This document shows, one piece after another, positions 1 to 6,974 of a DNA stretch of 10,312 nt; the first letter of the stretch is position 1, and each line of letters starts with the position of its first letter. A program made the position numbers and the translations under genes. Location of the stretch: positions 1 through 10,312 of the forward strand of contig CAYTFK010000255.1 in the NCBI GenBank assembly GCA_964436865.1. Reading direction: 5' to 3'. The stretch is from JAXGPP01 sp964436865. Its GTDB lineage: Bacteria > Planctomycetota > Planctomycetia > Pirellulales > Thermoguttaceae. The notes below the pieces were generated by a model. It did no database searches. It was given only the letters and a program-made list of their open reading frames with translations, and was not told where the DNA came from.

Positions 1-732
1 CGCCAGCGACAGCGCGATGAAGCGCTCGGGCGTTCCCCGGCCTGAAGTCAAGCCGTGCGACGCCACATCGCCTTGGCCGAGGATCTCCATCACGGCGGGA
101 ATCGGCGACAGGCACCGCAACCATTCGGCGGCCTGCGCCACCAGCCCCGGCTGCCCTTGCACAAACAGGTGCGGGGCCAGCGTGACCACCGCCAGCACGA
201 GAACCAAGCCGTAGGTGATCCGCAGCGCCGAGTCGGTCGAGCCGGCATAGCTGCTCACCAGCAGGCCGAGGCTGCTGTACTCGACCGCGGCGGCCGCCAG
301 CACCGCGTAAAGCAAGAGCACGTCTCCCGTCCAGGCGATGCCCCCCATGGCATAGCATGCGCCCATTGCCGGCAGGCTCAGCACCAGCAGAATGGCGGCG
401 AAGCCGAGCACGCCGACGAACTTTCCCCAGTAGATCGACCACGCGCTCATCGGCGAGTTGAACAATAGCGCGAGCGTTCCCTGCCGCCTTTCCTCGACCA
501 GCGACGTGGCGGGAAACGCCGGCGTGAGGAGCACGACGGCCGCCACCAGGCCGTAGCCCAGCACCCGGAATACCTGCTGCGCCTGAGCGCCGGAGAGTCC
601 TACTTCGGCGGTGGTGGGCCAGCGCAGCAGGACCAGCAGACCGTACGTCGCCACAGCGGCCAGTTGCAGGGCGAAGGCCTTTCGCGTACGGAGCACGCCG
701 ATCAGCTCCCGGACCACGATGGGATTGGTCAT
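1..732 (-). CDS. ABC-2 type transporter permease, partial (C-terminus beyond the left edge)
   Basis: The minus strand is open from an ATG at 732-730 to the window edge, giving 244 codons without a stop. The protein begins MTNPIVVREL. It has hydrophobic stretches at about residues 19-37, 57-77, 104-124, 136-158 and 171-189. Between the second and third lies LVEERRQGTLALLFNSPMS (about 78-96), which resembles the conserved cytoplasmic EExxGTLxLL segment of ABC-2 permeases, thought to contact the ATPase. The family moves a substrate across the inner membrane, usually as exporters working as a dimer with two ATPases. The start codon overlaps the stop of the upstream ATPase gene by 4 nt (ATGA), which suggests translational coupling and makes the ATPase its natural partner. 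At least one more transmembrane helix is probably missing beyond the edge. The substrate cannot be inferred. Confidence 0.9.
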   Translation of the reverse strand, partial: MTNPIVVRELIGVLRTRKAFALQLAAVATYGLLVLLRWPTTAEVGLSGAQAQQVFRVLGYGLVAAVVLLTPAFPATSLVEERRQGTLALLFNSPMSAWSIYWGKFVGVLGFAAILLVLSLPAMGACYAMGGIAWTGDVLLLYAVLAAAAVEYSSLGLLVSSYAGSTDSALRITYGLVLVLAVVTLAPHLFVQGQPGLVAQAAEWLRCLSPIPAVMEILGQGDVASHGLTSGRGTPERFIALSLA

Positions 733-1745
733 GCGACACCCCGCGCCGACGCTTCGGCGGTCGGCCCGTCCGCCGCCGACACCACCGTTTCATCATCTTC
801 ATGCGTGACGAAAAGGAAGGCGTCTTCCAGATCCACGTGGAGCTCGCGGAACTGGGTCACCTCGACGCCGGCCGCCACGAGTCCGGCGAGCAGTTCGCCC
901 AGCCGGCGTTCGGGCATGGCCGAGCGGAAGCGGACGACCGATTCGGCGAGCGAAGGGGCCACGTCGTCGGCCTCGGGCGCCAGCTCGCGAACCGCGGCTG
1001 CGGCCTGTTCGAGGCCTTCGGCCGAAGCCAATTGCACCTCGATTGTGCGCTGCTGGCGGACGCGCCGCATAATTTCGTCGAGGGTGCCGAAGGCGCGGAG
1101 CCGCCCGTGAGTGATGATCGCCACCCGGCTGCAGATCCGGGCCAGCTCCGGCAGGATATGGCTGGTGACGATGAGGGTCTTGCCGGCTTCGGCGAGGCGG
1201 ATGAGGATTTCGCGGGTTTCGATCCGCGCCTGCGGGTCCAGTCCGTTGGCCGGCTCGTCGAGGATCAGTACCTGGGGGTCGTGGAGCATGGTGCGGGCCA
1301 GGCCGATCCGCTGCCGCATGCCGTGGCTCAAGCTCTCGACGTACAGGTCCTGCATCGAGGTGGCGCCGGCAAGTTCGAGCACCTCGCCGATCCGGCGCAT
1401 CCGCTCGCGCCGCGGGATGGCGAACGCCGCCCCGAAGAAATCGAGATATTCGCGGACGCGCATGTTGTCGTACGCACCGAACGTGTCGGGCATGTAGCCC
1501 ACCAGCCGCTTGATGCGGCGCGATTCGCGCAGGCAATCGGCGCCGGCGATGGTGGCCCGCCCGCTGGTGGGCCGCGCCAATCCGACGAGGATCTTGATCG
1601 CCGTCGTCTTGCCGGCGCCGTTGGGGCCGATCAGGCCGAGGATCTGGCCGCGATCGAGCGCGATCGACAGCCGGTCGAGGGCCGTGAAATCGCCGTACTT
1701 TTTCGTCAGTTCTTCGGTGCGGATTACCGGCTCGCTGGCGTCCAT
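729..1745 (-). CDS. ABC transporter ATP-binding protein (CcmA/ABC-2 exporter type)
   Basis: This is a 338-residue cytoplasmic ATPase that powers the adjacent permease. Walker A is GPNGAGKT (about 40-47). The signature is LSHGMRQR (139-146) in place of LSGGQ. Walker B is VLILDEP (159-165), the D-loop is NGLDP (167-171), and the switch histidine lies in TSH (194-196). The Q-loop position reads GYMPD, so the usual glutamine is aspartate (D87); I recall this, and an LSxGM signature, from a subgroup of ABC-2 ATPases. About 100 residues follow the nucleotide-binding domain (about 230-338) and form an acidic, mixed alpha/beta tail as in drug/Na+ exporter ATPases. The start at 1745 is chosen because its ATG overlaps the upstream stop by one base (TGATG) and gives the normal N-terminus MDASEPVIRTEELTKKYGDF. 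An in-frame ATG at 1817 would add 24 unlike residues inside the upstream gene. The gene is the middle member of a three-gene operon. Confidence 0.95.
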   Translation of the reverse strand: MDASEPVIRTEELTKKYGDFTALDRLSIALDRGQILGLIGPNGAGKTTAIKILVGLARPTSGRATIAGADCLRESRRIKRLVGYMPDTFGAYDNMRVREYLDFFGAAFAIPRRERMRRIGEVLELAGATSMQDLYVESLSHGMRQRIGLARTMLHDPQVLILDEPANGLDPQARIETREILIRLAEAGKTLIVTSHILPELARICSRVAIITHGRLRAFGTLDEIMRRVRQQRTIEVQLASAEGLEQAAAAVRELAPEADDVAPSLAESVVRFRSAMPERRLGELLAGLVAAGVEVTQFRELHVDLEDAFLFVTHEDDETVVSAADGPTAEASARGVA

Positions 1746-4261
1746 CAGGGTCTCCCCGGCGCTAGTGCCTGGCGCGCGACTGCTTCGACCTGCAGCCGCA
1801 TATCGATGATCTTCCAAACGGGGCTCAAACCCGGACCAGGATCGAGTCGGCCGACGCGAACGCCCACACGCATGCCTCCCTGGTCGTCCACCTGGAGCAG
1901 TTCGGGGCGGTCGTTCGAGACCGCGTATTCGCCCAGCGGACTGGTGCGGCTGTCGATCACTGCCGGCCCGTCGTTGCCCAGGCCCACGACCTGCACTTCA
2001 CGCTGCGGAGCGTCGATGTGCAGGAAGACCACGGCCCGGGTGGGCTCCAGCGGCAGCAACTCGTCGGGAAGCTGGTAGCGGATCCAGCTCTCTCCGGCCA
2101 CGCGCGTCTGGGACCATTCGCGGCGATCGTTGTTGTAGGCATTCGCCCCCTGGGGCCGATGGTCGGGGGGCACGGCGCGATAGGTGAGGAACGGCGAGGG
2201 GATCAGCAGCCGCTGGCCCGGCGCGGGGCGTTCGATCTCCAGCGGCGCCGAGACGAGGACCTCGCCGCGGCGGCGCATCACCGCCGGGAACGTCAGCCCC
2301 GCGTCGATCGCCTCGGCCCACGCATACACCACCGGTCCGCCGTTCGGTCCGCGGACGTCGTCCACCATCTGCCGGTATAACATCTGGCGCTGTTGCTGCC
2401 GGTCGGTAAGCAGGCCCGAGGCGACAAACTGGCTCGCCGTCAACCCGTCGTCCGGTCCCACCGTGAAGCGGCCGCGGGAGTCCAACCGAAGCGCCATTTT
2501 TTCGCGGCCGGGCATGGCGACGATCGCGTCGCTCACGCCGCGCAGGGGGCCGGAGAGCGTGCCGCTGAAGCCGGCAGGACCGAAGCGTCCGCGGGCGGCG
2601 ATCCGCGGTGTGACATTGACCGCGCCGCGAAACGAAGCCAGACGCACGCCGGCCGGCAGTTCGAGCCCTTCCCACCGCCACGACGTCGCGTCGGTCCAGA
2701 CGATCCGCCGCACCGAGCCTTCCAGCCCGGACATATCGGGCGTGAGCGCCATTTCGCGGCCGCCGAGTTCAGCGCTGCGCGGTTGCTGGGTATAGAGGGC
2801 GGCCAATCCATGGATCACCACCTCGTCGCTTCGCCGCTCGGCCTCGGCGCGTTCGACAAACGCCACCGTCGGCGGCACGCTGCGGCGGGCGGCACTGCCC
2901 AACCAGACGAAAACGCCGGTTGCGGCCACCGCCGCCAGGGGAGCGATCCAGATCAATTGTTCCAGCCGTTTCCGTCGGGCGAGCCAGCCGCCGGCCACCA
3001 CGAGCGTGAGGCAGAACCCGCCGAGAATGCCTGCCACCGTCTCCCGGGCCAGCACGCGGTAGCCGATCCGCTCGGCAAGTACCGCCGCCGCGATCTCCGG
3101 AAGCTCGGCGCCGGCGGCGCGCGGCTGAAGCAGCCGCCAGCCGAGATCGTCGAGCGGCTCCCGCGGCACGAAATCCGATTTATCCAGCTCGCTGACATAA
3201 ACGCGGTCTGCCGGTTCGCGCGCCCGGTACCAGGCCCGCATATCGAGAGTCGTAAACAACACCTCACCCTGGCCGATCTTCAGCCAGAATGAGGCGGGCC
3301 AGCCGTCGACGGTGTGCGTGATCTCGGCCCCTTCGAGCAGCACCCGGACCATGTCGACAGGTCGATCGTGAGAGGTCGGTCCGTGCCGTTGATCGTCCAT
3401 CGTTCTCACGATGGTCACTTCGGTCAGGCCCACCCGGTCGACGATGCTGCCGAGGAATGCATCTCCCAGCAGGAGCGACACCGTTTCCGGCTGGACGCGG
3501 TCGAGCATGATCCACAGGCGGCCGCCGCGGCGGAGCCAGGTGCGGATTGCCGCGCGGCCGGCGCTATCGGTTGCCGGGGTGTCGCTCCACAACACGATCT
3601 GATCGAACGGATCGAGTCCTTCGGCAGTGGGCGGCAGGAAGTCGCCGCGCAGAAACGTCAGCCGCCGCGAGAGCCGCGCCGCGTTGCGAATCGCCTCGAC
3701 GGCCGACACCAGTTCCATCTCCATGGGATCGTGATCTTCGGCCGGAATCACCGCAGTGATCGAGGCCTCGTGATCGATCGACGCCAGCCGGCTGGAAAGC
3801 ATCTCGCCCGACCCTGGCCGCAGCCGGCGCTCGGCACCTCCGGTCCGATCGAAGGCCAGCGACTGCAGCTCGACAACCGACTTTGATCTCAGTGCTTCCG
3901 GAGTGAACACGGTGCACCACGACCGGCGGACCGCGCGCGGCGGCACCCAGAGCTGCCGCCCATACTGCATGGTGGGATCTTCGGGGAAGAGCGCCGCCGC
4001 CAGCAGCGAGGCCGGCTGTTCCGTGCGGTTGATCGCCGTGATCCCGACCAGCGATGAGCGGCCGGGTACGAACCGCCGCGCTCCCCGCGGCGCGCCAATG
4101 TCGGCCGAACAGCCGCCGATCGGCTCCTGAGCGCTAGCGACGCCGACGCACCAGGCCAACCCGAGCGCCACAAGCATCGACAGACCCGACGCAGCCAGCG
4201 AGCAGCCGGAAGAGCGGTCATGACGTGGTTGCACGCGCGTGCCGGCAAAACGCATCGTCAT
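1745..4261 (-). CDS. Large secreted/membrane accessory protein of an ABC exporter operon
   Basis: I do not recognise a named family over the full 838 residues. The N-terminus has an arginine-rich stretch, a hydrophobic core (about 25-42) and a likely signal-peptidase site after ASA (residue 44). Residues about 60-160 look like a beta-rich domain. Residues about 165-345 suggest a Rossmann/class-I glutamine-amidotransferase-like fold, with DPFDQIVLWSD (217-227), an RTWLRRGGRLWIMLD strand (240-254) and GQGEVLFTTLD (330-340). I see no GATase catalytic Cys there. Two transmembrane helices follow (about 408-428 and 435-456), then about 380 mostly extracytoplasmic, beta-rich residues. The architecture recalls GldG/ABC_transp_aux accessory proteins. 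The gene overlaps the ATPase gene by 1 nt, so it probably acts with the exporter. ATGs occur at 4261 and 4255; the second sits 9 nt behind the GAGG of a GAGGGGG ribosome-binding site, against 3 nt for the first, and may be the true start. The role as transporter partner is inferred from context. Confidence 0.85.
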   Translation of the reverse strand: MTMRFAGTRVQPRHDRSSGCSLAASGLSMLVALGLAWCVGVASAQEPIGGCSADIGAPRGARRFVPGRSSLVGITAINRTEQPASLLAAALFPEDPTMQYGRQLWVPPRAVRRSWCTVFTPEALRSKSVVELQSLAFDRTGGAERRLRPGSGEMLSSRLASIDHEASITAVIPAEDHDPMEMELVSAVEAIRNAARLSRRLTFLRGDFLPPTAEGLDPFDQIVLWSDTPATDSAGRAAIRTWLRRGGRLWIMLDRVQPETVSLLLGDAFLGSIVDRVGLTEVTIVRTMDDQRHGPTSHDRPVDMVRVLLEGAEITHTVDGWPASFWLKIGQGEVLFTTLDMRAWYRAREPADRVYVSELDKSDFVPREPLDDLGWRLLQPRAAGAELPEIAAAVLAERIGYRVLARETVAGILGGFCLTLVVAGGWLARRKRLEQLIWIAPLAAVAATGVFVWLGSAARRSVPPTVAFVERAEAERRSDEVVIHGLAALYTQQPRSAELGGREMALTPDMSGLEGSVRRIVWTDATSWRWEGLELPAGVRLASFRGAVNVTPRIAARGRFGPAGFSGTLSGPLRGVSDAIVAMPGREKMALRLDSRGRFTVGPDDGLTASQFVASGLLTDRQQQRQMLYRQMVDDVRGPNGGPVVYAWAEAIDAGLTFPAVMRRRGEVLVSAPLEIERPAPGQRLLIPSPFLTYRAVPPDHRPQGANAYNNDRREWSQTRVAGESWIRYQLPDELLPLEPTRAVVFLHIDAPQREVQVVGLGNDGPAVIDSRTSPLGEYAVSNDRPELLQVDDQGGMRVGVRVGRLDPGPGLSPVWKIIDMRLQVEAVARQALAPGRP

Positions 4262-4316
4262 CCCCCTCGCCCAGCTTTCGTGTCGCTTTCGCCCCCCGGC
4301 TCAATCGAGCTTCATC

Positions 4317-4346
4317 ATCCTACCGGGCTGCGGTCGCGCCGGGCAA
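4317..4346 (-). promoter_or_regulatory. Possible promoter of the ABC operon
   Basis: On the minus strand a TTGCCC hexamer (4346-4341) is followed after 18 nt by TAGGAT (4322-4317), each matching the sigma-70 consensus at 4 of 6 positions. It lies in the 103-nt gap between the aquaporin stop (4365) and the first operon ATG (4261), about 55 nt upstream of that ATG. The match is weak for such GC-rich DNA, and the operon could also be read from the aquaporin promoter. Confidence 0.25.
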
Positions 4347-4364
4347 CCCGCCCGACCGCCGACT

Positions 4365-5219
4365 TCACAAGATCACCTCACGCGAGACCGGTTGGGCCAC
4401 CCCAGGCTGCTTCCCGTCCGACAACTCGATTGTGGGCGCTGGGGCGGCCAATGGCGGGTAGAGCCGCGTGATGAACAGGTCGTAGACCCAGCCCCCGATG
4501 ACGCCGCCAATGAGGGGGCCGACAATCGGCACCCACCACCAGTGCCCGCCGGCGCGGAATACCTCCATCCCCCAGCCGGCAACGAACGTGAACAACCTTG
4601 GCCCCAGGTCGCGAGCCGGGTTGATCGCGTATCCCGAGTTGAATCCAAAGGCAACGCCGATCGCCAACACCACGGCCCCGATCAGAACCGGTGCAATGGT
4701 GGCCGCTGGTGCCCGGTTGCGCCCGTCGGTCAATGCGAAGATGCACAGCATCAACATGGCCGTGCCGAAGATCTGGTCGACCAGGCCTCCCGGCAACGGA
4801 TCGAGATAAGGCTGCGGATAGGTTGCCCAGATGCCAGCAGTCCCCAATTCGCCCGACACCTGTCGCGTGCCGCCGTCGAAATGGTTCAGCGCGTCGTAAT
4901 AGACGCCATACACCACCGCCGCGGCCACAAATGCTCCGGCTGTCTGCGCCAGGCTGTATGGAATGACCTTGCGCCAGGGAAACCCGCGACACACGGCCAG
5001 CGCCACCGTCACCGCCGGGTTGAGATGGGCCCCGGAGATGCCGCCCGCCACGTAGACCCCCATCGTCACCCCCAGCCCCCAGCCGAAACTGATCGACAGG
5101 TACTCGCCGTTCTCGCGGCCGCTCAGCAGCACCTGCGCCACAACGCCGCAGCCGAAGATGATCAGGACGAACGTCCCCAGAAACTCCGCCGCCAACTCTC
5201 GAGTCGTAGACCGCGCCAT
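4365..5219 (-). CDS. glpF: Aquaglyceroporin (MIP family, GlpF type)
   Basis: This 284-residue inner-membrane channel should pass glycerol or other small polyols and water. Both MIP half-helix motifs are intact: GAHLNPAVT (NPA at 67-69) and GYAINPARDLGPR (NPA at 200-202). The Asp after NPAR (D204) marks the glycerol-conducting branch rather than strict water channels. Aligning from memory to E. coli GlpF, the selectivity filter reads W47, G188, Y197, R203. GlpF has Phe at the third position, whereas human AQP3 has Tyr. Long stretches match GlpF closely, including RKVIPYSLAQTAGAF and WATYPQPYLDP. The length is normal (GlpF has 281 residues). The C-terminal 25-30 residues are a Pro/Ala-rich hydrophilic tail. 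The start is supported by GAGGAG 9 nt upstream of the ATG. No glycerol kinase or glycerol-3-phosphate dehydrogenase gene is nearby, so the physiological solute is unproven and the symbol denotes family only. Confidence 0.93.
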   Translation of the reverse strand: MARSTTRELAAEFLGTFVLIIFGCGVVAQVLLSGRENGEYLSISFGWGLGVTMGVYVAGGISGAHLNPAVTVALAVCRGFPWRKVIPYSLAQTAGAFVAAAVVYGVYYDALNHFDGGTRQVSGELGTAGIWATYPQPYLDPLPGGLVDQIFGTAMLMLCIFALTDGRNRAPAATIAPVLIGAVVLAIGVAFGFNSGYAINPARDLGPRLFTFVAGWGMEVFRAGGHWWWVPIVGPLIGGVIGGWVYDLFITRLYPPLAAPAPTIELSDGKQPGVAQPVSREVIL

Positions 5220-5268
5220 CGCAGGCGTCTCCTCGCCAGTCTAATATTCCACCCGGCACCGGCTGCCC

Positions 5269-5298
5269 ATTATAGCCGGCCCGCACGGACGATGCGAA
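5269..5298 (-). promoter_or_regulatory. Candidate sigma-70 promoter of the aquaporin gene
   Basis: On the minus strand there is an exact TATAAT (5274-5269), preceded at 18 nt by TTCGCA (5298-5293, 4 of 6 matches to TTGACA). Transcription would start near 5262, leaving a leader of about 43 nt that contains the GAGGAG ribosome-binding site. An exact TATAAT in DNA this GC-rich is notable, but one occurrence can be chance. Confidence 0.45.
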
Positions 5299-5373
5299 AG
5301 GCCCGGTTTCGTGTGGCCCGCTGCCAGGTTGCGTGCGGCAGGGCGCGTCGCGCGGAGGATCCTGGAGCCGTGA

Positions 5374-5402
5374 TTGAGACCGCCTCTCCAAGTCGGCATA
5401 AT
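5374..5402 (+). promoter_or_regulatory. Candidate sigma-70 promoter of the oxidoreductase gene
   Basis: TTGAGA (5374-5379) and CATAAT (5397-5402) each match the sigma-70 consensus at 5 of 6 positions and are exactly 17 nt apart, the optimal spacing. Transcription would begin near 5409, giving a leader of about 130 nt before the ATG at 5542. Planctomycete promoters are poorly characterised, so this rests on the general bacterial consensus. Confidence 0.55.
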
Positions 5403-5541
5403 GGCGCCGGAGACCGGTCCACGTCCGGCCGTTACTGCGGCGCTACGCTACGAGTCGCGGACCAAAACATCTTTCCCCGAGACTGTTGCCCTCAGCCCGT
5501 TCATTCCCCGGCCAACCAGCCCGTCCAGCAGGAGCATCACC

Positions 5542-6858
5542 ATGAACCACACGATTTCGCGGCGGACCTTCACCAAGGCCAGCGCGGCCGCCGTCATGGG
5601 ACTGACGGCATTCGAGTCGACGCGCGTGCTCGGCGCCAACGACCGCATCCGCCTCGGCTTCATCGGCGTTGGCAGCCGCGGCTGCCAGTTGCTCGACTTC
5701 TTCGTCCAGCACAAGGACGCCGAGATCCCTGCCATGTGCGACGTCTCGCGTTCGGCGCTCGACAAGGCCCGCGAGAAATACACCCAGGGAAAGGCCGAGG
5801 GCTACGGCGACTTCCGCAAGATCCTCGAGCGCCGCGACATCGACGCCGTGGTGATCGCCGCGCCCGACCACTGGCACGCCATCCAGACCGTGATGGCCTG
5901 CGAGGCGGGCAAAGACGTCTACTGCGAGAAACCGCTGTCGCTCACTGTCCGCGAAGGGCGGCGGATGGTCGACGCCGCCCGGAAGCACAACCGCGTCGTG
6001 CAGGTCGGCACGCACCGCCGCTCGGGCAAGTCGTACGCCGCGGCCGCCGAGCTGATCGCCGCGGACAAGATCGGCAAGGTCACTGTCGCCCGTGCGTTCG
6101 ACACCACGAACATGTTCCCCGACGGCATCGGCAAGGCCCCGCCCAGCGATCCACCGGCCGATCTCGACTGGAACATGTGGCTCGGCCCGCGCCCCGAGCG
6201 CCCCTACCAGGCGACGATCGCCCCGTTCAAGTTCCGCTGGTGGGACCTTTACGCCACGCGGTTCTCCGACAACGGCGTCCACTTCATCGATGTCCTCCGC
6301 TGGCTGACTGGCGACGAGTTGGCGCCCACGCTCATCAGCGCCTTGGGCGGCAAGTTCGCCGTCGACGACGACCGGACTATCCCCGACGTGATGGAGGGAA
6401 TGTTTCAGTTCGCCTCCGGGAGGCTATTGATCTTCGGCCAATACGAGACGAGCGGCAACCGCGCGCTGCCGCGCCAGGCATTCGCCGAGTTCCGCGGCAC
6501 GCAAGGCGCCCTATACGCCAGCGACGAAGGCTTCGAGGTCCTGCCGGAACAGGGCGGCCGCTACCAGGAAAGCGACAAGCCGCGGACGGACCGCATCGAG
6601 CAGAAGTTTCCCGAGGGCTACGCGCAGCACGTCCGCGACCACACCCGTAACTTCCTCGATTGCATCAAGTCGCGCGCCAAGCCCCGCGCCGACGTCGAGA
6701 TCGGCCACCGCTCGACCAGCATGACGTTGCTGGCTCACATCTCGCGTGTGACTCAATCCACCCTCCACTGGGACCCCGAGAGCGAACTGATCACCAACAA
6801 CCCCGATGCCAACCAACTGCTCGACTATGAATACCGCGAGCCGTGGAGGCTGAAGTAA
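5542..6858 (+). CDS. Tat-exported Gfo/Idh/MocA family oxidoreductase
   Basis: This 438-residue NAD(P)-dependent dehydrogenase family member acts on an unidentified sugar, polyol or cyclitol. The N-terminus carries a twin-arginine signal, SRRTFTKAS (6-14), followed by a short Ala-rich hydrophobic stretch. Tat export fits an enzyme that folds around its nucleotide before export, as known for glucose-fructose oxidoreductase. The Rossmann motif is GFIGVGSRG (39-47). The conserved EKP (129-131) supplies the family's catalytic-site lysine. FSDNGVHFID (241-250) holds an Asp/His pair typical of the C-terminal catalytic domain. The start at 5542 is set by AGGAG 7 nt upstream and by the Tat motif; an in-frame ATG at 5374 lacks this support and would bury the signal. 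Many planctomycete paralogues exist, so the substrate cannot be assigned. No sugar-catabolic partner is adjacent, and the gene appears monocistronic. Confidence 0.93.
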   Translation: MNHTISRRTFTKASAAAVMGLTAFESTRVLGANDRIRLGFIGVGSRGCQLLDFFVQHKDAEIPAMCDVSRSALDKAREKYTQGKAEGYGDFRKILERRDIDAVVIAAPDHWHAIQTVMACEAGKDVYCEKPLSLTVREGRRMVDAARKHNRVVQVGTHRRSGKSYAAAAELIAADKIGKVTVARAFDTTNMFPDGIGKAPPSDPPADLDWNMWLGPRPERPYQATIAPFKFRWWDLYATRFSDNGVHFIDVLRWLTGDELAPTLISALGGKFAVDDDRTIPDVMEGMFQFASGRLLIFGQYETSGNRALPRQAFAEFRGTQGALYASDEGFEVLPEQGGRYQESDKPRTDRIEQKFPEGYAQHVRDHTRNFLDCIKSRAKPRADVEIGHRSTSMTLLAHISRVTQSTLHWDPESELITNNPDANQLLDYEYREPWRLK

Positions 6859-6865
6859 GCCGCAC

Positions 6866-6928
6866 GATGGGCCTCAGCGCGGCTGCGAACGCCGTGGGAT
6901 GGGCTTCAGCTGCTGAAGCCCATCCCAC
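6866..6928. repeat. Perfect 17-bp inverted repeat with a degenerate upstream copy
   Basis: GTGGGATGGGCTTCAGC (6894-6910) is exactly complementary to 6912-6928, with only T6911 between. In RNA the centre would open into a larger loop. A partial copy of the left arm, GATGGGCCTCAGC (6866-6878), matches GATGGGCTTCAGC (6898-6910) at 12 of 13 positions. The element lies between the oxidoreductase stop and the next gene. No T-run follows on either strand, so it is not a canonical intrinsic terminator, though it could still end or stabilise transcripts. Its form is like a REP-type palindrome; a multicopy status cannot be judged from one window. Confidence 0.8.
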
Positions 6929-6974
6929 ACATTGACGATTCCCTCAATTCTCCGACGCTCTCCGTGAGGTTCCG

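Larger units (their letters stand above)
5220..5541. other. Divergent intergenic region, 322 nt
   Basis: This region separates the leftward aquaporin gene from the rightward oxidoreductase gene. It carries promoter-like hexamers facing each way and a ribosome-binding site at each edge. Reading frames run through it from both sides, but the strong ribosome-binding sites at 5219 and 5542 and the protein N-termini argue against coding use. I found no tRNA, riboswitch or clear operator palindrome. Confidence 0.7.

Noticed and set aside
55..468. Plus-strand frame near the left edge
   Set aside because: It is antisense to the permease frame and is Gln/His/Arg-rich with no domain.
1746..1817. Upstream in-frame ATG at 1817 for the ATPase
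   Set aside because: It would add 24 non-homologous residues lying inside the upstream gene. The ATG at 1745 in the TGATG overlap gives the normal family N-terminus.
801..2078. 425-codon plus-strand frame
   Set aside because: It is antisense to the ABC ATPase and crosses the gene junction. All recognisable motifs are on the other strand.
5374..5541. Upstream in-frame ATG at 5374 for the oxidoreductase
   Set aside because: It would place 56 residues before the Tat signal. The ATG at 5542 has AGGAG at good spacing and exposes the twin-arginine motif.
4239..6650. 803-codon plus-strand frame
   Set aside because: It lies antisense to the aquaporin gene and out of frame with the oxidoreductase gene. 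It reads as Arg/His/Pro-rich sequence with no domain, typical of shadow frames in GC-rich DNA.
6932..6937. TTGACG as a -35 box for the metallopeptidase gene
   Set aside because: No acceptable -10 hexamer lies 16-18 nt downstream, and the remaining distance to the ATG is short.
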